Shown here: piece by piece, positions 56,001 through 64,000 of the stretch
Layout: each line of letters opens with the position of its first letter
Position numbering within the stretch: the stretch's first letter is position 1
Source of the DNA: Nymphaea colorata
Taxonomy: Eukaryota; Streptophyta; Magnoliopsida; Nymphaeales; Nymphaeaceae
Reading direction: 5' to 3'
Assembly (NCBI RefSeq): GCF_008831285.2
Contig: NC_045147.1
Coordinates: forward strand, 3,248,001 to 3,312,000
DNA: 64,000 nucleotides
Notes under the pieces: generated by a model
What the model was told of the DNA's origin: nothing
The model's input: the letters and a program-made list of their open reading frames with translations, nothing else
The model's database searches: none
Made by a program: the position numbers and the translations under genes

Positions 56001-57574
56001 ACATAGGACAACATACAAAACTCTCTCGATCGGCTACTGTTTTGTTTTGAGGATGTGAAAACTTTTTCTTTTTGGTGCAAAACAACCAGACCTGAAAATG
56101 AATTGCACTCCGACTACCATTGCCATGGACAGCAAGCTCTTCGAACAATGATTGGCATCTGATTTTCCTTGAGGAGCATTCTCCCAGACCACCATCACCA
56201 TCGACCGTGACTTTGCTTCTCCCCCCATGATCACCATTGTGGCATGTATGCTTTGAAGCGTAACGGTGATGTCACTTGACATAGTGTCATTTCCCACCTA
56301 CAGCCATTTGTGATGCCATCTCCCATGGCGTCCTAATGGTTGGGTCAGAATGCACTCCCTCACTATTGCTATTTCTCTTAGCCTGACTTTGGTTCAGACA
56401 GCACGCAGTCTGCTGACAAATTTTCTCATGCCATCGGCAGTAGTTGACGGTCTGTACTGCTGCTTTTATCTACATGACGACTCAACAATTTAGCTGTAAA
56501 TTAATGGATTACATTTTGCATCTTATTTATGTATGTTACTGAAACGGTAAAGAAGAATGCTAGCCAACTGATTACGAAGACAATCAATCAACATGCAGTC
56601 AGACTGTTGTTCACATCCCCAAATTTTCATTGGTTTTGGAGTGCTCCAAAAAAATAAGGTTTTATTTTGAAATAGGAAAGAAAGGGACTTGCCCGTCGGC
56701 ACAAGGATCGATCGTTTCTGGTGCCTTTACCAAGGGTAATCAACTCAAGGGCTATGTTTATCATTGATGCATTTCGTTTTAATTTAAACATCTTTTTTAT
56801 TCTATATGCGGTGTAAAAAAATATTGAAACTTTGATGTTTCAAATTTTTGAAAAGATTCTTGAAGAATTATTTGAGAATGTGAAACATTTTATGAAAAAC
56901 TAGAACAGGGAAATCTTTGTAAATATCATTTGGAAAGTTTGAGAAATCATTTTGAATTCATTTTATTGCTCTTTTAAGACTTTAAGTAAGTTAGAGATTT
57001 TACTCTAATTCGGTTACCACCTAGTTAGATTTCCATCTCATCTTGCTTAGTTCTTTGGAGTGGTGCTTGTGATCATAAATGATGTTAAGTAGAATGCATG
57101 AATGTATTGATCCTACATAATTAGAAGAGAATAAAACATTTCTACCACAACATTCATCTAAGACATTAACACCACAACATACATCCAAGATTTTTGTAAT
57201 AAATATTTTCAAGAAAGATAAAAGTTTTTGAAAATTGAATGGGATTGTAGACCCTCAAGCATGAATCCAATATTAGGTCATTACTTGATTTTTGTTGTTA
57301 ATGAAGTCTAAAAATGAAAAATTAAAATCTTAAATGATGAGAAAAAAAATATTGAAGGAATGGAAAAGATGAAAGACTTTCATAGAGAGAAATGTAGAGA
57401 AAAAGAGAAAGAAAGAAATCTTGAAAATCATAAAGTCAAAGATTTAAAAAAAAAGTGAGATACATATTCATATATATATGTATATAGATAAGTACATGAA
57501 AGCTTGTGAAAAGGAGGTTTAAATCAAATAGAGAAGAGAAGATGACTTTAGAAAAAGAGAGATTTTAGAATTGA
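56001..57574. other. intergenic, nothing recognised
   Basis: 56090-56300 is less AT-rich, with an 87-codon minus-strand frame (56034-56297) that has no recognisable domain. The rest is AT-rich. Confidence 0.45.
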
Positions 57575-57583
57575 ATACATACA

Positions 57584-57671
<88 letters not shown>
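57575..57671. repeat. (ATAC)n and (TA)n compound microsatellite
   Basis: About ten ATAC units (57575-57613) followed by about 26 TA units (57618-57670). Confidence 0.95.
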
Positions 57672-57675
<4 letters not shown>

Positions 57676-58335
57676 TTTGTAAAAGTATGTTAAATCATAA
57701 AGAGAGAATGACAAAGAAAGATATTCATGTGCACATATACGTATATAACATGTACATACGCATATGTCTTCATGAGTATTATAGTAAAAAATTGAATTAA
57801 AAATAGCCGACTTCGATTTTTGATATAAGCCGGAGGGGAACTTGGGCTCATGCAAGAACCTAAGTCAAGTTCTCCAAGGTCGTATTAGAAAAGATTCTTT
57901 TGAAAGTATTTTAAAAAACACAAACATAAAACATAGTTATTTAATTAGTTGCAAGAGAATATGTTTCTTTCCCCATTGGATATGGAAGAAACTCAAACCA
58001 CATGATAGGGCGCTTATTAGGGTTCCTAATCGGGTGATTAAAAAGAAACAAATGAAAAATGACATGGAAATGCACTTTAACATGTACAAATTAGTGAAGG
58101 TTCTTTTTAGGTTGGACAAGTCCCAACCTCAAAATTAATCAACACAATAATAAGGAAAGAATCTCAAGCCACACTCTCATTCTCACCATGCATTCATATA
58201 TATATAGAAAACCAAACAACTAACCATGGATAAACCCAAACAACTAACCATGGATAATATGTAGACAATATTGAAGGAAGGAAAAAGAGATATGGAGATT
58301 CAACTAAGAGGGAGAGTATGATTCAACTATGAAAA
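57672..58335. other. intergenic, nothing recognised
   Basis: AT-rich. A short repeated ccaaacaactaaccatggataa pair lies near 58211 and 58233. Confidence 0.45.
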
Positions 58336-59000
58336 GAAATATCATCTCATCTTCTCATGCTTCCAGTGCATTTGAGTATAGTCTATTGACTCTAAAATAG
58401 AGATTGATAGCTATCTCCTTTAGCCATGGGGAAATGAGGAAGAGAGAAAGAGGGGAAGCAAGACAAGACCATTTTCAAGAAATGAAATAACATGACTCAA
58501 GCATGGAAATGAAGGTCCATCTCATTTTCTCATGATCCTGGTGCACTTGAGCATAGTCTCTTATCTCTAAAATAAAGAGAGCTATCTCCCTTGGCCATGA
58601 GAAGAGGAAGAAGAGAGAAAGAGGAGAAGCAAGGTAAGACAATTTTCAAGAAATGAAATAACATGACTCAAGCATGGAAATGAAAGATCATCTCATCTTC
58701 TCATGCTCTCGGTGCACTTGAGCATAGTCTCTTATTTCTAAAATAGAGAGTGAGAGCTATCTCTTTTGGCCATGAGGAGATGAAGAAGAGAGAAAGAGGG
58801 GAAGCAAGGCAAGACCATTTTCAAGAAATGAAATAACATGACTCAAGCATGAAAATGAAAGATCATCTTACATTTCATCTTCTCATGCTCCCGGTGCACT
58901 TGAACATAGTCTCTTGTCTCTATAATAGAATAGAGAGTGATAGCTATCTTCTTTGGCCATAGGGAGAGGAATAAAAGAGAAAAATGAAGAAAGAAAGAGG
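58335..59000. repeat. four-copy tandem repeat, ~172-bp unit
   Basis: Units begin near 58341, 58517, 58687 and 58861 with atcatctcatcttctcatg-like sequence. Each contains ggtgcacttgagcatag, agctatctc, ttggccatgag and ccattttcaagaaatg. They differ by substitutions and small indels; no coding frame runs through. Confidence 0.88.
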
Positions 59001-60129
59001 TAAGATATTGATTACATACCTCTAGTGAGAATAACTTAGGGAAAATGAACAACCATGCTTGAAATAATCTTGAACTTACCTTGAATGAAGCTTCACGATG
59101 ATGAAGATGAGTCCTCCAAGAGATCTTTGGTGCTCCCTTAAAGAGTTGTAGGTTGCTCAAAGTCGGAGAGAAATAGAAAGAGGAAGAGGGAGAGAGAGAG
59201 AACTCAAGAGAAACTCTAAGTCTTCAAGTGAGAATACACTAGAGTTTTTTTCAAGGGCCAACTCTTGCCCAAGAGGGGTATTGTGGAGGTATTTATAGAG
59301 AGTTTTGGAGTCAAAACTCAAAATTTGATTTTTTTTGAATTTTAAAGAATTTTGAATTATTTTCATTTTTCTTTAGAAAAATATGTTTTGACTAAGTGGA
59401 ATTGGCCACTAGCCCTGCAAATACCTCCTTGAGGTATGGGCAGGGCTATACCCACCCAAAATTTTCAAAAAAACCGACCACCAAGGGTCTTTTTTGCAAA
59501 GAAAAGGAGGGGGGAGGAGGCCTGCACTGCTGAAGGCTCCTACCCGGGCGCTGTTGCGCTCGCAACAGCGCCCTGCCGCCTTGGTAAGACGCGCACGACA
59601 GCGCTCGATGCGCTGCCACGCACAGTAGCGATCTCTTTAAGCAATCACTACTACGATTGCATAACGCGACGCGATTGCTCGCGTGCACGCAGGCGCGCGA
59701 TAGCGCGCGTCGCTTGACTATGCGTCGCGGGAGCTCTAAGAAAACCCTCATTTAAAAAAAAAAATTAAATAGAATGAAATTTAAAGTGAATAAAATAAGA
59801 TAAAATCACCCTAAAACCCCCTTTTTTGCTTACAATATGTAGAAAACTGATTTTTTTCGTTATAAAAGAGTGGTCGGCTTCGTTTTGTGTGACTCTGAGC
59901 TCGTTTTGAATGCGGGTTCAGTTTAATTTGAGTTTTGAATCTAATTTGGATCAGAAAGTTGGATTTTGGATCTAATTCGGATTTGATAATGGGATTTTGA
60001 ATTTGAAATGCTAGATTTAGATCTAAACTTAGGTTTAGAAATTCATTTTGAATCAAATAGTTGCGAATTTGTTTTAAATCTAAATAATAAAATAATGGCC
60101 TTTTTTTTTGAAAAATTTGGGGTGATAAC
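59001..60129. other. intergenic, possible minus-strand LTR edge
   Basis: Contains the GC-rich island at 59500-59740. On the minus strand the sequence from 60129 reads tgttatcaccccaaat, a typical LTR-like start, but no partner end or target duplication was found. No gene. Confidence 0.35.
59546..59573. repeat. perfect 12-bp-arm hairpin in GC-rich island
   Basis: gggcgctgttgc, a gctc loop, and gcaacagcgccc. It lies in a 240-base CpG-rich island (about 59500-59740) full of gcgcg/cgatcg-like motifs within AT-rich DNA. Confidence 0.85.
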
Positions 60130-60281
60130 AGCTGTTTAAGAAGACTGCGTTGGTTACAGATGAGGAAGATGATAAAGGCTCTCAACAATTTGACAAGGAA
60201 GGACAATCTAAAAGCGTTAGAAGTACCCATGATTTTGGTGAACATAACTTACAACTCATAAGAGCAATCACTATGGCAATG
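60130..60281 (+). other. coding-like open stretch of unknown origin
   Basis: An acidic, codon-like frame (KKTALVTDEEDDKGSQQFDK and on) runs without stop from 60130 to a TAA at 60279-60281. It has no start codon of its own and could be an exon fragment trapped between elements. Not identified. Confidence 0.3.
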
Positions 60282-60475
60282 TAATTTTTCCTAAAATTAA
60301 GGAGAAGCTTGAGGTGTAATCGTATAAATAGTAAAGGAACATCTCCACTATTAACATGGTGGGAGAACTATCTCGTGGACATAGGTGATCATTTCACCGA
60401 ACCACGTAAATCTGTCTTGTTCTCCCTGTGATACATTTTTATTACATGGTATCAAAGCGTCTAGGGTCCTGAGCC

Positions 60476-61422
60476 GTGAGTTTCTTCAAGTCAAGTACAT
60501 TCTCAATGGCTTCCACTCAAAAGGCTTCAATGGCCTCCACCAAAACCCTTTCCTCTTTTTACCCATATCCTTACAACTTAAACACTGCAAACTTTGTGAC
60601 TATCAAGTTGAACCAAACCAATTTTTTGATATGGAAAACCCAGTTGCTTGGACTCATTGAGAGCCATGATATGACTGATTTTATTGAGGGAGAAACGGCT
60701 GCACCTAATCCCAAGATAAAGAATACCAAAGAAGATGGTATGGTGGAGGAACAAGTGAATCCAACCTATCAAGCATGGCGAAAATCAGAACGGCTATTGC
60801 ATGGATGGATTACCGGCACAGTTGCAGAAGCAGTTATGGGTATAGTTATTGGACTTCAAACATTTAAAGAGGTATGGAACACTCTTATGACACATTTCTC
60901 TCATAGCTATCAAAGAGCGGGGACACTTGCTTATGCAAAAACTTCAGAGGCATAAGAAAAAAGATTTATCTATTACTGATTATATTTGTGGGTTCAAGAA
61001 GATATGTGATGAGTTTGCAGCCATAGGCAAGCCTGTAAAAGATCATTCCAAAGTATTCTGGCTTTTTAGTGGATTGGGGTAGGAGTATGAGTCCTTTACC
61101 ACTACTAAGAAGAAACCTCCAATGCCTCCATACATAGATGTGGTAGCCCTATTTCAAAGTCATGAAACCATGCAGAGTATGTATCATGAAGACATAAGCC
61201 AGCAGCTTGCCTTTTATAGTAAAAAATACTCAAATCCCAAGTTTAAATCAAACAAAAATCAGTTTCTTAATTCAAAGGGGCAAGAGTTCGCACAAGCAGC
61301 ACAAAGTGGAGGACAATTTAATTCAAACAAAAATAAGTGGTGGACAAAGAGAAAACCAAAACAAATACAAAGGTGTTCACTGCCAAATCTGTTATAAAAT
61401 GAATCATAACGGTGCCAATTGT
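60476..61422 (+). pseudogene. copia-2 gag, broken
   Basis: UBN2-type gag: LNQTNFLIWKTQLLGLIES, WITGTVAEAVMGIV, then a frame change at about 60950 into DLSITDYICGFKKICDEFAA. A stop in the GLG-EYESF motif at 61081-61083. A Gln/Asn-rich stretch follows. The CCHC zinc knuckle (CQICYKMNHNGANC) is at 61381-61422 in a third frame. Confidence 0.85.
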
Positions 61423-62180
61423 TGGCATTGATTCAATCATGCATTTCAAATGCAGGAGGTTCCATATGCCTTGGCAGCTAGGAAGATGGCCAATGGACAT
61501 GTTGACAAATGGCTTCCAGATACATGGGCATTTACACATATAACTTTTGACCCAGGTAACCTTACAACCTTTGCTAAGTATCATGGTAGCGATCAAATTA
61601 TGGTGGGAAGTGGTAAAAAATTAAATATTACTCACATTAGAAATGCTAATATTCAAAATGGGAAAGGTGTCTTGCTCTCAATAATGTTCTTGTTGTGCTT
61701 CAAATTAAAAAGAATTTAGTTTCAGTCAGCCAATTGACATCTGAATCCATATATTTTTTTAATTTTCTGCTCGTAGTTTTTCTGTTAAGGACAAGAGAAA
61801 CAGTCAACTAACAACATTAGGCAGTAGAACCCTAGACCTTTATGTTTTTCATGGAACCACTAAGGATCGGCAGCATGCAATCTTCTTTTCTAGCAGATTT
61901 CGATCAGTCAATAAAGAGACGTGGCATCAGCGTTTTGGCCATCCTCATTATCATATAGTTGATTTTCTTGTTAGCAAAAATGATATTGAGGTGAGTGGAC
62001 TTCAATTAAGGATGTTGATTTGTTCCCGTTGTCAAGTTCCCAAGATGTGTAGACTTCCTTTTTTTTCAGTAGAAGATCATTCTCCAATTTTTCTTGAACG
62101 TGTTCAGTGCGACTTATGGGCACCAGCCCCCATCATATCTAAACAAAAATTTAAATTTTATGCTATTTTTATTGATTGAG
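61423..62180 (+). pseudogene. copia-2 protease remnant and integrase start
   Basis: WLPDTWAFTHIT (61510-61545) sits where the protease has W-DSGA; the catalytic DSG is not preserved. Integrase zinc finger WHQRFGHPHY, then CSRCQVPKMCRLPF, and the first catalytic Asp in VQCDLWAPAP. A TGA at 62177-62179 ends the piece. Confidence 0.75.
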
Positions 62181-62282
62181 GCTACACGATTTATTTGGTT
62201 ATATCCTCTTCGGCACAAATCTGAACTTTGTCAAGTGTTTATGGACTTCAATAACTTAGTTGAATGACAGTTTGAGAACAAG

Positions 62283-62773
62283 TTGAAAATTTTTCAAACA
62301 GATGAAGGGGGTGAATTTAATGGTCAGGTGTTAGCAAATTATTTGAGAAGTAATGGCATTCATCACATTAAGTCATGCCCCAAAACGTCACCACAAAATG
62401 GTTTGGCTGAACAACACCATCGGTCTATCGTTGAGTTGGGCCTTACCATGTTATTTCATGCTCATATACCAATGAAATATTGGGTTGATGCTTTCCTAAT
62501 TGCTGCATGGTTGATTAGTCGGTCGCCTACTCCGACCTTGAAAATGAAGTCACCATTTGGATGTGCTTTCAAAAAGAAACCTCATTATTCATGTATTCGT
62601 ATTTTTGGGAGTCGATGTTTTGCTTCAGAGATTATGCTAAACATAAATTTGAACCAAGGTCTTTACCTTGTGTCTTTTTAGGGTATAGTTTCATTCACAA
62701 AGGCTATCGGTGCTTATATCCTCCTACTGGTCGTGTGTATATTTCACAACATGTGGTGTTTGATGAAGCTTAG
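62283..62773 (+). pseudogene. copia-2 integrase core, frameshifted
   Basis: DEGGEF (second Asp) and SPQNGLAEQHHRSIVE, then SPFGCAFKKKPHYS. A frame change near 62640 leads to LGYSFIHKGYRCLYPPTGRV and HVVFDEA, ending at 62773. Confidence 0.85.
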
Positions 62774-63280
62774 TTCCCTTTCCACAAGCCTGGAATACTA
62801 TTCCCAAAGGTTGAACATTAGCTTCAACCTGCTACCTTTAATGATTGGACCGATCCTCCTAAAGAACGAACCTTCATTCTGGTCACCATGACAACCATGA
62901 ACCATCTTTCACTTGTATGCACCACGAAGAGCTCCAACCTCAAGAAGTGCCACCTCATAGTTCAGTTGCCTTTGATAATCATGAATCTTCTTCCACTCGT
63001 ATGCATCATAAAGAGCTCCCACCTCCAGAAGTACCACCTCCTACTTCTGCTAAATTAATTTCTTATCATGACGAGCTCCCATCTCATGAAAGTTTGCCTC
63101 CTACTTCAGCTGAACCGCTGACTCCATCTACAAGTGATGAAACAAAGCCTTCATCTTTCACAGAAGAGACAAGCGGTTTTCATGACACATCCACTCGTGT
63201 AATCATTCCACCACCAAACACTCATGGCATGATCACTCAAGCAAAGGCTGGCGTTTCTAAGCCTAATCCTCGCTATTTTT
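62774..63280 (+). pseudogene. copia-2 Pro/Ser-rich linker
   Basis: Variable linker between integrase and reverse transcriptase. It holds three internal repeats of MHHEELQPQEVPP-type sequence (62917, 63001, 63067), followed by the start of the RT region. Confidence 0.7.
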
Positions 63281-64000
63281 TTACTATGAGTATTCTTCTC
63301 GAACCTAAAACGATGAAGGATAGCTTAATGCATGATGAATGGGTCACGATGATGAAAAAAGAACTGCATGCCCTTCACCGTTATCACACATGGACTCTAG
63401 TATATTCCAACCGAACATGAATGTGGTAAGTACACGGTGGGTTTTTAATACCAAATTGAAAAGTGATGACACTTTGAAACGATTGAAAGCACGCCTTGTA
63501 CCTCGAGGCTTCAATCAAATCCCAGGCATTGATTTTATGGAAACTTTTTCCCAATCATTAAACCAGCTATGATATTGCATTGACCAACAACTGGGACATT
63601 TAACAGCTTGACGTCAAAAATATGTTTCTCCATGGCAACTTGGATCAAGTAGTTTTATTGAGCAGCCACCGGGGTTCATTGATCTTTCCAAACTAACGCA
63701 CGTCTACAAACTTCACCCAGCCTTATACAGACTTTGTCAGGCTCCTCGAGCTTGGTACGACCGGTTTGACACTTTCTTGTTAACCAATGATTTTTTATGC
63801 AAGCATCTTGGACTTTTCTCTATTTGTTTATCATGAAACATGAGGTACTATTTTTTTTTTTTTTTTTTTTTTTATGTTGATGACATTATATTAACGGGAA
63901 GCAATAGTATCTTTCTTCAACAGTTTGTCAAAGAGTTGAACATTGAATTCGCCATGAAAGATCTTGGATATCTTCATCATTTTTTGGGGGTTGAAGTTGT
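63281..64000 (+). pseudogene. copia-2 reverse transcriptase, broken, partial
   Basis: EWVTMMKKELHALHRYHTW, then in other frames TRWVFNTKLK, ARLVPRGFNQIPGIDF, LDVKNMFLHGNL, QPPGFIDL and [10 protein letters not shown] (about 63873-63902). A run of 23 T precedes YVDD. The frame continues to the window edge ([16 protein letters not shown]). Confidence 0.85.

Larger units (their letters stand above)
60447..64000 (+). mobile_element. second Ty1/copia element, decayed, runs off right edge
   Basis: A primer-binding site (tggtatcaaagc, 60447-60458) follows ttaca, the likely end of a 5' LTR that holds a TATA-like string (tataaata, about 60325). Gag, protease, integrase and reverse transcriptase follow in copia order. 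The 3' part and 3' LTR are outside the window, and the 5' LTR start cannot be fixed. It belongs to a different lineage from copia-1 judging by its gag. Stops and frameshifts are frequent. Confidence 0.88.

Noticed and set aside
60100..60129. End of a gypsy LTR on the minus strand
   Set aside because: tgttatcacccc looks right, but I found no matching end, partner LTR, primer site or target duplication.
1..64000. tRNA, snRNA, CRISPR or prokaryotic operon features
   Set aside because: No cloverleaf-type sequence, regularly spaced repeats or operon-like gene spacing was seen; the content is plant nuclear.

Overview
This is nuclear DNA from a flowering plant. The evidence is genes with spliceosomal introns, a plant Ty1/copia element primed by initiator tRNA-Met, a plant L1-type LINE, many small DNA transposons (hAT, Mutator and Tourist types), AT-rich intergenic DNA with long (TA)n runs, and a tandem family of plant carboxylesterases (CXE). 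The CXE genes are intronless and strongly GC-rich inside AT-rich surroundings. I do not name a species; nothing here is bacterial.

Layout. 1-400: GC-rich left edge. 401-5507: complete Ty1/copia element with two LTRs and a 5-bp target duplication, but many reading-frame breaks. 5987-12251: last eight coding exons of a TRAPPC8/TRS85 homologue (plus strand), with a 2.7-kb intron that carries a Mutator-like MITE. 12.3-17.1 kb: intergenic, with microsatellites and an hAT-type MITE. 17.2-51.9 kb: five CXE genes, all on the minus strand (17161-18126, 30377-31336, 32868-33812, 36599-37585, 50871-51860). They are separated by transposon-rich DNA: a perfect 240-bp-arm inverted repeat, a tandemly duplicated copia gag remnant, a 3.3-kb hAT-like insertion whose empty site survives in the neighbouring duplicate, a segmental duplication and a decayed LINE. 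51.9-60.4 kb: repeats only. 60.45-64 kb: a second, more decayed copia element running off the right edge.

How the genes work together. TRAPPC8 is a membrane-trafficking tether subunit and is unrelated to the CXE genes. The CXEs form a head-to-tail tandem array. All five keep the Ser-Asp-His triad, but they differ at the nucleophile elbow and oxyanion loop, which suggests paralogues diverging in substrate range. CXE2/CXE3 and CXE4/CXE5 look like closer pairs.

I found no RNA gene, CRISPR array or clearly new multi-gene system. The most notable items are the perfect giant hairpin, the hAT insertion with its internal empty site, the possible copia insertion into a TRAPPC8 exon, the GC-AG intron, and the catalytic-motif variation in the CXE array. 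All repeat comparisons were made by eye.
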